A stretch of 64,000 nucleotides of DNA from the NCBI RefSeq assembly GCF_003048675.2, contig NZ_CP060707.1:992001-1056000 (forward strand). Direction: 5' to 3'. Made by a program: the position numbers and the translations under genes. Under the pieces are notes generated by a model. The model did no database searches. It was not told the origin of the DNA and was given only the letters and a program-made list of their open reading frames with translations. Below are positions 25,501 to 33,611 of this stretch, piece after piece. The stretch's first letter is position 1. Every line of letters starts with the position of its first letter. This DNA comes from Campylobacter concisus (GTDB lineage Bacteria; Campylobacterota; Campylobacteria; Campylobacterales; Campylobacteraceae).

Positions 25501-27296
25501 ACGCCGTCTTTATCGCTATCTTTTGCAAACTGCACGTGCGGAGACCTAACAGGTGCGACCGTATCGCTTGAAATTTCACTCACACTTGAAGCTTTTAAAG
25601 CTCCAGTCGTGCCGTCAATGATCGTCGTGCTTAGCTTTTTTCTGCTTGGATCAGTTGAGCTTGTAGGGTCAGTAACTGTGATCTTACCATTTTGGATAGA
25701 GATAGTCTCGCTACCTCCATCAAGCGTGGCAGTAAGTCCGTCAGGTGCGATAGTATAGGTCTTTGTGACACTTGTTGGTGTGCTAGCTGGGTCATCGACC
25801 TTTATGCGGATCTTGTCGCCAACTGCGGCGTTGTTTGGCACGTAGATATCTATAAGCGACGCCGTGCCACCACTTTTAGCTAGTTCGGCTGCATTTATAA
25901 TGCCGTCTTTGTTCTCATCAAGGGTAAAAACGGCGATCGGATCGTTATTATTTGCTATAGTTACCGTATCTGTCGCACCTGGGTTGCCTGACTTGCTTAT
26001 CATTTGGATATTTACATTTGTTGGCGTTGATGATGAAATTTTAACAGCGCTTGCCACGTTAAAGCCGACATTTCCGCCGCTCTCACTTGTGAGTGGATAG
26101 CTCTCGCCACTATCTTTATCCACAAGCGTGCCACTAGATGTTTTAACGAGCGTCTTTTCATGCAAAGTGCCGTCAGGATCAGTTGTAGTGAGCTTTATCT
26201 TGTCGCCTATTTTCATATTTGGTGATAAAACGATCTTCGCATCGTCGCTTGGCGTACTGCTGGCTGGATTAAAGCCATTTTCGCTAGCATCTATCACGCC
26301 GTCTCCGTTTAGGTCTTTGCCTAAAATCACCTTTGTAAAGCTAAGAGCTGGCGTAATAGTATCAACGCTCGCGGCCGCCTTTGCTGGAGCTGAACTAGCG
26401 CCATTTGCTAGTGTGATGCTGGAGCTTACATTAAACGGGGCATTTGGCGTGATAGCAACGCTTGGGATGATAAATTCTTTTTGTTCTGGATTTATTGCAC
26501 TTGGTGTGATAGGCAAAATTTCGCTTGGATTGTTTTCATTTATCACGCTTGTGCCTGCAGGATCTACTTTGTAAGAAAGCGTGGTCTTTGTGCCGTTATT
26601 TACAACTTCTAGCGTCACTTTGTCGCCTGGCCTAAAGTCGTTGTTAAAAGCAACAGCCATGCTTGTGTGATTAGGATCGCCGCCTGCTTCTGCGATATTG
26701 ATATAGCCATCGCCATCAAGGTCTTTTAAAAGCGCAATGCTTGGTGCTAGGATAGCTGGAGCGCTCTCTTTTTGCTCTGCCACCACTGGCGCTGCACCGC
26801 TAATAGAGCTAACCGGCATTGTTGGCTCGCTTGAGATGATAGCTGGCAGTTCTAGCGTACCGCCGTCAAACCAAACTACGTTTGAGATGTGCCCTTGCGT
26901 GTCAAAATTTGACCCATTTATGCTTGCTGCGTCGCTACCATGACTTGAACCGTGAGAGTGGTGGCTAGAGCCTTGAGCATTTTCGTCGCTACTTTTGCTA
27001 CTAGACTCTTCGCTCTCGCCAAAAATCCTTCTCTTGTCCTCTTCTACCTGCGCTTCATTGCCTTGGGTGTCAAATTTTGCATTTGATAGCTCTTTTGTGA
27101 TGATGATAGTTTGTGGTTCAAGTAGCGTGATAGGTGCAGCGTGGTCGAAATTTATAACGATAGTGTCGTTGCCGCTTTGCGTGATGATCTCATCGCCCAA
27201 AAATATCTCGTCGCCCTGCTTTAGCAAGATCAACTTTCCGTTTCGTTTTACAAAAACTTTTCCACTTATCTTTGCGACGACACCAACGCTTTGCAT
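22593..27296 (-). CDS. Large LapA-like secreted adhesin with retention module, Ig-like repeats and PA14-like domain
   Basis: A 1567-residue acidic protein that lacks a Sec signal peptide, which suits type I secretion. Residues 1-70 resemble the FecR-like retention module of LapA-type adhesins (GVVAKISGKVFVKRNGKL, QGDEIFLGDEI). A Ser/His-rich linker follows at 97-122. Residues about 185-830 hold five Ig-like units of 126-136 residues, each opening with a calcium-type loop (KDLDGDG 191, KDLNGDG 327, DENKDG 460, KDSDKDG 592, RDNDGDG 717). A PA14/GLEYA-like domain spans about 1082-1315. The C-terminus has one degenerate RTX-like turn (DGKGGVDTLIV) and an Ile/Val/Thr-rich end typical of type I signals. 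No secretion ABC transporter or LapD/LapG is next to it. Surface adhesion or biofilm is the expected role, by inference. Confidence 0.85.
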   Translation of the reverse strand: MQSVGVVAKISGKVFVKRNGKLILLKQGDEIFLGDEIITQSGNDTIVINFDHAAPITLLEPQTIIITKELSNAKFDTQGNEAQVEEDKRRIFGESEESSSKSSDENAQGSSHHSHGSSHGSDAASINGSNFDTQGHISNVVWFDGGTLELPAIISSEPTMPVSSISGAAPVVAEQKESAPAILAPSIALLKDLDGDGYINIAEAGGDPNHTSMAVAFNNDFRPGDKVTLEVVNNGTKTTLSYKVDPAGTSVINENNPSEILPITPSAINPEQKEFIIPSVAITPNAPFNVSSSITLANGASSAPAKAAASVDTITPALSFTKVILGKDLNGDGVIDASENGFNPASSTPSDDAKIVLSPNMKIGDKIKLTTTDPDGTLHEKTLVKTSSGTLVDKDSGESYPLTSESGGNVGFNVASAVKISSSTPTNVNIQMISKSGNPGATDTVTIANNNDPIAVFTLDENKDGIINAAELAKSGGTASLIDIYVPNNAAVGDKIRIKVDDPASTPTSVTKTYTIAPDGLTATLDGGSETISIQNGKITVTDPTSSTDPSRKKLSTTIIDGTTGALKASSVSEISSDTVAPVRSPHVQFAKDSDKDGVLTSKESGFSPDGAKTSIKMKIPNDARDGDKFEIDIAGSDGKTDKITIKISQNASGTYSATRDDGVAISVNNGTIETTTKLYGVTTNFTTTFTDKAGNKADPVTDEITVDNSIKVQFARDNDGDGLIDSITTPSGSPSTQSDLDIYVPSNAKPGSNVSVTISTPTIPAVTTTVKYTISDDGLTALPSDGSAPLPIVDGKFSIPNVPISVDHSTPVRATITTPNEVTTTDGVRGRLFDFGILSYIDDVKLATQIDGGAINIAKYLRVEDYEKVIQKNNFDDETKTIKEYNISLTNDEQPNIVFGVDRDPGTKLRLALEDDHGNTKILPSGQTYIDLTVGADKRVNMDFEALGIKLDERYSNIRATVLKSDDTKDDDLMVHVDLDATPDAIGTPTATSHVTSVDISGSVGTDASGNNTLNKNTINKVDLYDLLNSVHKSSALDDTHSYSENFALPANSTGANFMIKNADTAGNVSVSTVTFIGNSGLDADMWFYNYVDPSWTARVGSNNSGVYSQRGGKSIYKDYIKIYSPSASTTYDVVQFASGTHYKTLRDQGNMHAEDLARVGRYGSDALYNASNPYAPKKFRNGVDTTAGTGENIGFANGILKGKPGNYTLGESNPVGSDLVMKMDGWIYVNAPGKYSIRAADLHNYAELTINGNTLKFGSATTFIQPSTEVSYGKNGQWYSTDYTFNKAGFYKFDLEYMDGTGEMNLSLYIMQKNSAPASGPYPSDTLVGSEHSGTRLFSNNYVEALIQNDFIKKIGTTNSYEINTSKYSEANFGDPIYLKQEGDVKGGNLDDAFVYSKGRAIDGKGGVDTLIVVDDVDFSNLDNVKKINNFEKVQLGSADQAVSIKFSPNGIFDIVDSRNTRDASNSAASESVNTVLKVIGDSKDLVQLTHDFVKATKADITTLNNKHSVVGDTYNKVDVTSDGDAVNQVYKATFNRQEVINGNTINSKHTVYVEIQDGVQVDLL

Positions 27297-27346
27297 CTTT
27301 CTTCCTTTAAATTTAAAACTAAAACATCCATTTAAATTTTCACGCG

Positions 27347-27352
27347 ATTATA
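27347..27352 (-). promoter_or_regulatory. Probable sigma-70 -10 box of the adhesin gene
   Basis: TATAAT on the minus strand (in GGCTATAATCGCG), preceded by T-rich sequence. The predicted leader is about 44 bases, and the adhesin is therefore probably a single-gene transcript. Confidence 0.65.
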
Positions 27353-27588
27353 GCCAAAAGTATTACAAAATAAATAAAGTGATTTTATATAAAAAATTGT
27401 CATTTTGCCGCTCTTTTTTATATTTAAAATTTATTGTAATTACCTGATATAACGCTATTTTTGCGATGATATAAAAGAGCAAATTTAAATAAATTTTAGC
27501 TGCAGGCAAATTTCTATGTCACAAAGTAAATTTTAAAACTATTTTGTTATCAAATTTTATTTATTTTGAAAAATTTATGTTTGAAATC

Positions 27589-27610
27589 TCCCACGCCAAA
27601 AGACGTGGGA
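27589..27610 (-). terminator. Hairpin after mfrE
   Basis: TCCCACG and CGTGGGA pair in a 7-bp GC-rich stem with an 8-base loop, seven bases past the mfrE stop. The T-run after it is weak (GATTTCAAA), so it may be a terminator or a transcript-stabilising hairpin. Confidence 0.6.
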
Positions 27611-27616
27611 TAAAAT

Positions 27617-28474
27617 TTACGCTATCTTGCTAGCGTCGATGATGTTTAGATCAAGACCTAGTTCTTCAACAGATAGACCAAGTGCAAGACCTACAAGCTG
27701 AGATAGGTGGATGATAGGCTTTCTAACATCTGAGTGGTTCTCATCTTGATATCTCTCTTGATAGATGTCAAGTTGCATTTGGCAAAGTGGGCACGGAGTT
27801 ACAACTACGTCTGCACCATTTTGATCAGCGTTATTTACGATCTGGCTTGACATTTTTCTTACTGATTTTCCAGCTGGATAGCTAGCGTGGAAGCCGCAGC
27901 AGTCAAGTCTTTTCTCAAATGGTACGATAGTAGCGCCAAGTGCGCTTACGACGGTTTCAAAACTCTTTGGATTGACTGAACTTTCTCTATTGTGCAGATC
28001 TTTTTCAGGTCTTAGGCTGTGGCAGCCGTAAAATAGCGCTACTTTTAGGCCGCTAAGTGGTTTAACAACCTTTGCTTTTAGCGTATCGACATTTTGATAA
28101 AGCTCCCAAAGAAGGCTTGTGATCTCGGTTGAACCGTTATATTTCATATTGCCTTCAGCTAAAAAGGTATTTATACGATCTTTTGCGCCCTTATCAAGCG
28201 TGCTTTTAGCTCTTGTTAGAGTTAGCATACAAGTTGAGCATGTCGTAAGCATCGGCATATTCATCTGCTCTGCAAGCGCTATATTTCTAGCATTTGCCAC
28301 AAGTGCTGCCATAGGATCGACGTCTTGTGCTTGTTGAGCACCACAGCAGCTCCAGCCCTTTATCTCGTGAAGCTTCCATCCAAGTACTGGAGCGATAGCC
28401 TCAAGCGACATCTTAGCCTCTTTAGCTGCTTGAGAGAGTACGCATCCTGGGAAAAAAGCGAATTCGTTTTGCAT
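27617..28474 (-). CDS. mfrE: Methylmenaquinol:fumarate reductase subunit E (CCG-domain, HdrB-like)
   Basis: Membrane-associated subunit that links the reductase to methylmenaquinol; the family was earlier called SdhE/SdhC of epsilonproteobacteria. Two cysteine-rich CCG domains are visible: GWSCCGAQQ with TTCSTCMLTL in the first half, and KRLDCCGFHASYP with TPCPLCQMQLD in the second, the pattern that binds a non-cubane [4Fe-4S] cluster in HdrB. There are no obvious transmembrane helices, in agreement with this subunit type. The 285-aa gene lies two bases after mfrB. Confidence 0.92.
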   Translation of the reverse strand: MQNEFAFFPGCVLSQAAKEAKMSLEAIAPVLGWKLHEIKGWSCCGAQQAQDVDPMAALVANARNIALAEQMNMPMLTTCSTCMLTLTRAKSTLDKGAKDRINTFLAEGNMKYNGSTEITSLLWELYQNVDTLKAKVVKPLSGLKVALFYGCHSLRPEKDLHNRESSVNPKSFETVVSALGATIVPFEKRLDCCGFHASYPAGKSVRKMSSQIVNNADQNGADVVVTPCPLCQMQLDIYQERYQDENHSDVRKPIIHLSQLVGLALGLSVEELGLDLNIIDASKIA

Positions 28475-28476
28475 AG

Positions 28477-29442
28477 TTACTCCTTACTAGCAGCTTTGCG
28501 AGCCGCATTTATCATTTTTACTAGATCATCATGTCCTTCAATATCCTCTTCACCAAAAATATGAAGCGGATTCATCTTACCAGCAAGCATTAAATTTGCC
28601 GCGATATCCATTTTGCCCATATTTTTGATAACGCCTTCTGAACGAAGTGCAAGCTTAATTTCATTTAGTCTGCCTGAGCCATCAACCAGATCAGTTAAGA
28701 ATGCCTCAGCGTGATCTGGCCCCATGCCCTCATTAAAGCCTTTTTGTATAGCCATGATACGAAGATCAGTTATGTCACCGCATGCGCTTATGCCCTTTGG
28801 ACAGCGGTCAGCACACTCTTGGCACTTTACACACATCCAAAGTCCGTTGTCGATAGCTGGTTTTAGGTGTGGCATAGGATCTTTGCTACGTGAGTCAAAA
28901 GCGGCTCTATAAGCATGAACAAATACAAATGGCTGCATATAGTCGCTCGCATCTGCTTCAAGCTTATTACACTCGCTAGCACACGCACCACAAAGTATGC
29001 AGTCCCATTCAAGTGCAACTTTGTCGTACTCTTTTTGACTTTGCTTACAGCCTTTTGCAGCGCTAAATTCTGACTTAGCAGTGATGCTTGGTCTGATCTT
29101 GCGTAAATTTTCTATACTTGGCTCCCAATCGACCATAAGGTCTGAGATAACCTTGAAATTTCCAAGTGGTGAAATTCTAATAGTATCTGGGTTGCCAAAC
29201 TCAGCCAAAAGCTCGTTCATCTTTGTATCGCAAGCTAGATATGAGTGACCATTTACTCTAACAGCGCACGCACCGCATATCGCTGAGCGACAAGATGCTG
29301 TGAAATTTAACGTCGCATCCTTTTTTTGTTTGATGTCAAAAAGCACTGTTAAAAGAGTTTTGCCTTTGATCTCTTCATTTGTTAGCTCATAAGTTGATTC
29401 ATATTTTTTAGTTCCGTCAAAACGGTCGATAATAATTTTCAT
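28477..29442 (-). CDS. mfrB: Methylmenaquinol:fumarate reductase iron-sulfur subunit
   Basis: Electron-transfer subunit of 321 aa. The N-terminal ferredoxin domain has the [2Fe-2S] ligands CRSAICGACAVRVNG ... LAC, and the C-terminal part has two cluster motifs, CILCGACASECN and CVKCQECADRCP, for [4Fe-4S] and [3Fe-4S]/[4Fe-4S] centres. It passes electrons from the quinol-side subunit E to the flavin of MfrA. Ten bases separate it from mfrA. Confidence 0.93.
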   Translation of the reverse strand: MKIIIDRFDGTKKYESTYELTNEEIKGKTLLTVLFDIKQKKDATLNFTASCRSAICGACAVRVNGHSYLACDTKMNELLAEFGNPDTIRISPLGNFKVISDLMVDWEPSIENLRKIRPSITAKSEFSAAKGCKQSQKEYDKVALEWDCILCGACASECNKLEADASDYMQPFVFVHAYRAAFDSRSKDPMPHLKPAIDNGLWMCVKCQECADRCPKGISACGDITDLRIMAIQKGFNEGMGPDHAEAFLTDLVDGSGRLNEIKLALRSEGVIKNMGKMDIAANLMLAGKMNPLHIFGEEDIEGHDDLVKMINAARKAASKE

Positions 29443-29451
29443 CCTAGCTCC

Positions 29452-31314
29452 TTACTCTGGCTTCTTGCCGTCAAGTGAAAATATGCCTGTCACAACGTCT
29501 TTGTAGCTAAGTTCAAGCTTGCCGTCTTTTAGTGTGACTATGCTGTGTTTTAAGAAATTTACATCATCTCTTTTTGGATAGTCCTCTCTTGTGTGAGCGC
29601 CACGGCTCTCAAGACGATTTTGCGCTGCAAGACATGCTGCACGAGAAAGAAGTATAAGGTTGCCAAGCTCGACATAGTCAGTAAATGCTGTGTTCATGAC
29701 TGGGTTTTGATTTGGCACTTTAAGGGTGTCATATTTTGCTTGGATAGCTTCTAGGTTTTTAGAGAGTTGATCTAGTTTTGCACCAGTTCTAAAGATACCC
29801 ATTAGATCCCAGTTGTTTTTACCAAGCTCTTCACGAAGTGCGTACATATCATTTACGCCACCCTCGCCTGTTGCTATGGCTTTAAATTTATCTTGCCACA
29901 TTTTTGCTAGCTCAGAAGTTTTCTTGCCGCTTGCAAATTTTGCATTTTGAGCGTAAGCACCAGCACCTTTGCCAGCTAGATCGCCAGTTACAACTGCGTC
30001 AGTTAAGCTGTTACCACCAAGGCGGTTTGCACCGTGGATAGATACGCATGAGGCCTCGCCACCTACATAAATTCCAGGGATTTTTGTGCTCATATCATCA
30101 AATTTAGCTACCTCTATACCACCCATTGAGTAGTGAGCTGTTGGGCGGATAGGCACTGGTTGTTCGATAAGGTCGATGTCTTGAAAAAGCATAGCTGTGT
30201 GGCGAATTTTTGGAAGCTTTTTCATGATAGTATCTTTGCCAAGGTGACGAACATCGCAAAGTACATAAGCGCTCATACCCTCGCCAAAGCCTCTACCCTC
30301 GCGAATTTCTGTCTCGATCGCACGAGCGACGACGTCACGTGGAGCTAGCTCCATCTTTTCGTGATAGTTTTTCATAAAGCGCTCGCCCTTGTTGTTTAAC
30401 AAGTATCCGCCCTCGCCACGAGCGGCTTCTGTGATTAGCGTGCCACCATTTTGAACGCCAGTTGGGTGAAACTGAAGCATCTCAGGGTCTTCAAAACCAA
30501 GACCTACTTTAAGCGCAGCAGCGATGCCATCGCCTGTTGCTATAAATGGAACTGATGTGCGGTTATAGAAAATTCTAGTGTATCCGCCAGTTGCAATGAC
30601 TAGAGATTTGCAAAGAACTGGGTAAATTTGACCATCTTGAATGTTGCGAAGAACGACGCCTTCGACCTTGCCGTCCTCAAGACCGATCTCAAGTAGCTCG
30701 TGATCCATTAGAAATTTAACGCCAGCTGTGATAGCGTCGTCAAGACAGGCGTGCATCAAAACGTGACCGGTTTTATCAGCTGCGTAGTTACAGCGTTTTT
30801 TGCTAGCGCCACCCATGAAGCGAAATGCAACATCGCCATTATCTTTACGGGACACGTCGCCATTGTCTATACGAGAAAAGAGCATGCCGTTGTAATCTAG
30901 CTCGTGGATGACTGCGCCTGCTGCCTCGCAAAATTTCACAACTGCATCTTGATCAGCAAGATAAGCCGCACCTTTAACTGTGTCATACGCGTGAAGCTTG
31001 AAGCTGTCACCGTTACTAAAGTCAGTAACGCCGTTTATACCGCCCTCTGCCATACAAGTCGCGTTACGTGATGGCATCATCTTTGTAGCGACAACGACGG
31101 TTGAGTTTGGATATTGCTTGCGAACGGCTGTTGCTGCACGAAGTCCAGCACCGCCAGAGCCGATTATTAGCACATCAACAGATGGCAAGCCATTTTCATT
31201 GCCCTTTGGAAACTCGCCAGCAAAAACATTGGTCGCACCAGCTGTTGTGGCTAGCGCACCTACGCTGATACAGGCGCTTTGTAGAAATTCTCTTCTGGTA
31301 AATTTTTCACTCAT
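29452..31314 (-). CDS. mfrA: Methylmenaquinol:fumarate reductase flavoprotein (periplasmic, Tat-exported)
   Basis: Catalytic FAD subunit that reduces fumarate, and probably related substrates, on the periplasmic side. A twin-arginine signal peptide opens the protein (FTRREFLQSACISVGALATT), which distinguishes MfrA from cytoplasmic FrdA/SdhA. The FAD dinucleotide fold follows (DVLIIGSGGAGLRAATAV), then the substrate loop FHPTGVQNGGTLITEAARGEGG and RPTAHYSMGGIEV. The length of 620 aa fits. The A-B-E order matches the Wolinella and Campylobacter jejuni operons. Transcription starts in the 441-base upstream gap. Confidence 0.94.
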   Translation of the reverse strand: MSEKFTRREFLQSACISVGALATTAGATNVFAGEFPKGNENGLPSVDVLIIGSGGAGLRAATAVRKQYPNSTVVVATKMMPSRNATCMAEGGINGVTDFSNGDSFKLHAYDTVKGAAYLADQDAVVKFCEAAGAVIHELDYNGMLFSRIDNGDVSRKDNGDVAFRFMGGASKKRCNYAADKTGHVLMHACLDDAITAGVKFLMDHELLEIGLEDGKVEGVVLRNIQDGQIYPVLCKSLVIATGGYTRIFYNRTSVPFIATGDGIAAALKVGLGFEDPEMLQFHPTGVQNGGTLITEAARGEGGYLLNNKGERFMKNYHEKMELAPRDVVARAIETEIREGRGFGEGMSAYVLCDVRHLGKDTIMKKLPKIRHTAMLFQDIDLIEQPVPIRPTAHYSMGGIEVAKFDDMSTKIPGIYVGGEASCVSIHGANRLGGNSLTDAVVTGDLAGKGAGAYAQNAKFASGKKTSELAKMWQDKFKAIATGEGGVNDMYALREELGKNNWDLMGIFRTGAKLDQLSKNLEAIQAKYDTLKVPNQNPVMNTAFTDYVELGNLILLSRAACLAAQNRLESRGAHTREDYPKRDDVNFLKHSIVTLKDGKLELSYKDVVTGIFSLDGKKPE

Positions 31315-31755
31315 TGATAACTTCCTATTTTTTTAATAAGTTTATTAGCGTTAAGACGCACCGCAAGTTTATTTCTTAATATTTTTAAAAATAAGTAGAT
31401 TAATTAAAAATTAATGATGTAACTTTACATAAAATTTACTTAAAAAGAAACATAAGAATTTATTTTTAGGTTGTATAGTGAGATTTGATAGCTAAAATCA
31501 TTTGGCAAAAAGACCATTTTATCGTATTTGTGGCTACTACTTATAAATTTTATTATTTTGATAAAAGATAAAAAAATAATATTATCTCGCAATATATTAA
31601 TGAAAATAGATAAAAATGTTATAAAAATAGCCAATTTTACGTATCTTTTGAGGATATTTCTTAAAACTAAATAAATAATTAAAAACTAATAAATTTAAAT
31701 GAGATAAAAATCGTATGATTATCAAAAATCATATAAATTTGTAAATTTTTGATAG
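31315..31755. other. AT-rich gap upstream of mfrA
   Basis: 441 bases, very AT-rich, holding the mfrA control region (minus strand, RBS region at about 31318-31325, AGGAAG). A weak inverted repeat, TATCAAAAAT and ATTTTTGATA (31720-31754), lies just past the stop of the orphan gene and could end its transcript. No -10 box stands out, and a 64-codon frame at 31440-31634 has no coding character. Confidence 0.5.
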
Positions 31756-32178
31756 CTAGAAAGTAAAATGATAGATAGCACCATAGTGTCTGACTGAAAT
31801 AATAAAACTTAAATTTATATCAAATATCTCAATATCATCAAGTGACGGATACCAGACATCGCTAAAAAATTTAGATAGATCATCAAAATGCAAAATATCA
31901 ATGCTCTCAAATTTATTAAAATTTATGCAAATTTCATTTGGCGTGGCGATGTTAAGCTTTCCAAAAACAGCCTTGAGATCAAAATTTTCTTCGTCCGCAT
32001 TAAAGCCATCAAGCCTGCTAAATTTATCTATCTTAAAAAACTCATCTACATCATCTAGGCTAAATTTATGAAGTAAATTCTCTCTTATCTTTAAGCACTC
32101 ATCGTATGGCAAGCTCCTAATAATAGGCATCTTAAAGCCATATTCTTTGCGGAAATTTTCTAGTTTTATCTGATCCAT
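31756..32178 (-). CDS. Small orphan protein, function unknown
   Basis: A 140-aa soluble, acidic protein without signal peptide or membrane segment. I do not recognise its family. The C-terminal half has a W-Y-P-S-x-D-D-I-E-I-F-D segment followed by strands ending SVRHYGAIYHF; similar short beta-rich endings occur in several toxin-immunity families, which makes an immunity-like role a weak guess. It stands alone between the oor operon and mfr, separated from oorC by a 12-bp hairpin, and has lower GC than its neighbours. No toxin gene is adjacent. Confidence 0.65.
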   Translation of the reverse strand: MDQIKLENFRKEYGFKMPIIRSLPYDECLKIRENLLHKFSLDDVDEFFKIDKFSRLDGFNADEENFDLKAVFGKLNIATPNEICINFNKFESIDILHFDDLSKFFSDVWYPSLDDIEIFDINLSFIISVRHYGAIYHFTF

Positions 32179-32187
32179 ATTGTGAGG

Positions 32188-32214
32188 TTTTGGCTAAATC
32201 AAATTTAGCCAAAA
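32188..32214 (-). terminator. Hairpin after oorC
   Basis: TTTTGGCTAAAT and ATTTAGCCAAAA form a perfect 12-bp stem with a 3-base loop, four bases past the oorC stop. Downstream on the minus strand there is no T-run beyond the arm itself, and the hairpin lies about 10 bases before the orphan gene start, so partial termination or attenuation is possible. Confidence 0.55.
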
Positions 32215-32217
32215 AAT

Positions 32218-32769
32218 TTATTTCAAAAGCTCTTTTGCATATTTTAGACCTAGCTCGTAAGCTTTAGCATTTGCCTCTTTGACCTTAGCTGGCACGCTTG
32301 CTAGCATCTCTTCGCGCACTAAATTTTCATCCATGCAGCCACTCATCGCCACAGCCACACCAAGAGCCACGACGCTTTGAGTGATGACGTTTCCGACTTC
32401 GTCTTTTGCGATAGAGATGATAGGAATTTCATAAATTTTCCAGCGCTTTTTATCTTCATCGCTTACTTTTACCAAATTTGGCTCAATAACGATCGCGCCG
32501 CCCTCTTTCACGCCATTTTTAAAGGCATCGTAGCTTATCTGCGCAGTGGCAAGCATGAAATCTATCTCGCCATCGTTTGCATAAGGATATAAAATTTCTT
32601 TCTCATCAAGTATGATATCGACCTTCGTTGGACCCCCACGCACCTGAGATGTGTAGGTAGAGGCCTTGACGCCGTATCCGCCCGCCTTTATCTTAGCAGC
32701 TGAGAGGATCTCGCCTGCTAGTATGACGCCCTGTCCGCCAACGCCGACAAATCTTAGCTGTGACTTCAT
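32218..32769 (-). CDS. oorC: 2-oxoglutarate:acceptor oxidoreductase gamma subunit
   Basis: Smallest catalytic-domain subunit (183 aa) of the four-part OOR enzyme that makes succinyl-CoA from 2-oxoglutarate with ferredoxin or flavodoxin as acceptor. The N-terminus LRFVGVGGQGVILAGEIL and the KASTYTSQVRGGPTKVDI motif are characteristic of the gamma domain. It overlaps oorB by four bases and closes the icd-mdh-oorDABC operon. Confidence 0.93.
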   Translation of the reverse strand: MKSQLRFVGVGGQGVILAGEILSAAKIKAGGYGVKASTYTSQVRGGPTKVDIILDEKEILYPYANDGEIDFMLATAQISYDAFKNGVKEGGAIVIEPNLVKVSDEDKKRWKIYEIPIISIAKDEVGNVITQSVVALGVAVAMSGCMDENLVREEMLASVPAKVKEANAKAYELGLKYAKELLK

Positions 32770-33611
32770 GCTAGCTCCTCAAAATTTATCGCCTCGCCGC
32801 TCATAGCAGCCTTTCTTACCATGTCGTAAGCCTTGGTGTATTCGATCTTTTCTTCATCTTTATGAAGCACACCAAGTGGGAAAATGCCATTTTTCTCCTC
32901 GTCGCTTAGCATGTCAAATTTGACCTTGCTCGTCGTGCGACCCTTTATCCACTCTAAATTTTTCACCGCCTCACCCATTTTGTTCTTGCGGCCTAAATTT
33001 ATGTGGCAGTTTGAAAATACATCAAAAAAGCTGTATCCATCGTGGCTAAAGCCCTCTACAAAGAGCTTTGTGAGCTTCTCAGGCTCGATGACGCTACCAC
33101 GTGCGACAAAGCTAGCGCCTGCGGCGGTTGCGAGCTTACAGGCGTCAAAGCTAGGATCGATATTGCCATACTGTGCCGTGACCGTCCACATGCCCTTTGG
33201 CGTTGTTGGGCTGGTTTGCGAGTTTGTTAGTGCGTAGATGAAGTTGTTTATTAAGATGTGATTTAGCCCGATATTTCGGCGGCATCCGTGTATCGTGTGG
33301 TTGCCTCCGATCGCCAGTCCGTCGCCATCGCCAGTTACTACGATGACATGCTTGTCTGGGTTTGCCATCTTTACGCCAGTGGCGTAGGCTATGGCTCTGC
33401 CGTGCGTCGTGTGAATGGTGTTGCAGTCTAGATATCCGCTAAAGCGGCCAGAGCAGCCTATGCCTGAGACCACGCAAACGTCGTTCATGTCCCAGCCCAT
33501 CGTGTCGATAGCGCGGATGAGCGCCTTTAGTATGACGCCGTCGCCACAGCCCCAGCACCAAAGAGTAGGCATTTTATCTGTTCGTAAATATTTATCATAA
33601 TTAAAAGCCAT
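32766..33611 (-). CDS. oorB: 2-oxoglutarate:acceptor oxidoreductase beta subunit
   Basis: Thiamine diphosphate-binding subunit of 281 aa. Cluster and TPP motifs are present: PTLWCWGCGDG near the N-terminus, GIGCSGRF, and the TPP/Mg motif VVTGDGDGLAIGGNH with a downstream NNFIYALTNSQTSPT loop. With OorA it decarboxylates 2-oxoglutarate. The enzyme is oxygen sensitive and replaces 2-oxoglutarate dehydrogenase in Campylobacter. Overlaps oorA by 11 bases. Confidence 0.95.
   Translation of the reverse strand: MAFNYDKYLRTDKMPTLWCWGCGDGVILKALIRAIDTMGWDMNDVCVVSGIGCSGRFSGYLDCNTIHTTHGRAIAYATGVKMANPDKHVIVVTGDGDGLAIGGNHTIHGCRRNIGLNHILINNFIYALTNSQTSPTTPKGMWTVTAQYGNIDPSFDACKLATAAGASFVARGSVIEPEKLTKLFVEGFSHDGYSFFDVFSNCHINLGRKNKMGEAVKNLEWIKGRTTSKVKFDMLSDEEKNGIFPLGVLHKDEEKIEYTKAYDMVRKAAMSGEAINFEELA

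Larger units (their letters stand above)
27297..27616. other. Promoter and gap upstream of the adhesin gene
   Basis: This 320-base stretch contains, for the minus strand, an RBS (AAAGGAAG at about 27300-27308), a -10 box at 27347-27352 with T-rich upstream sequence, and farther on an AT-rich region. At its far end is the hairpin after mfrE. No open frame of interest is present. Confidence 0.7.

Noticed and set aside
31440..31634. 64-codon frame upstream of mfrA
   Set aside because: AT-rich chance frame with low-complexity composition and no RBS.
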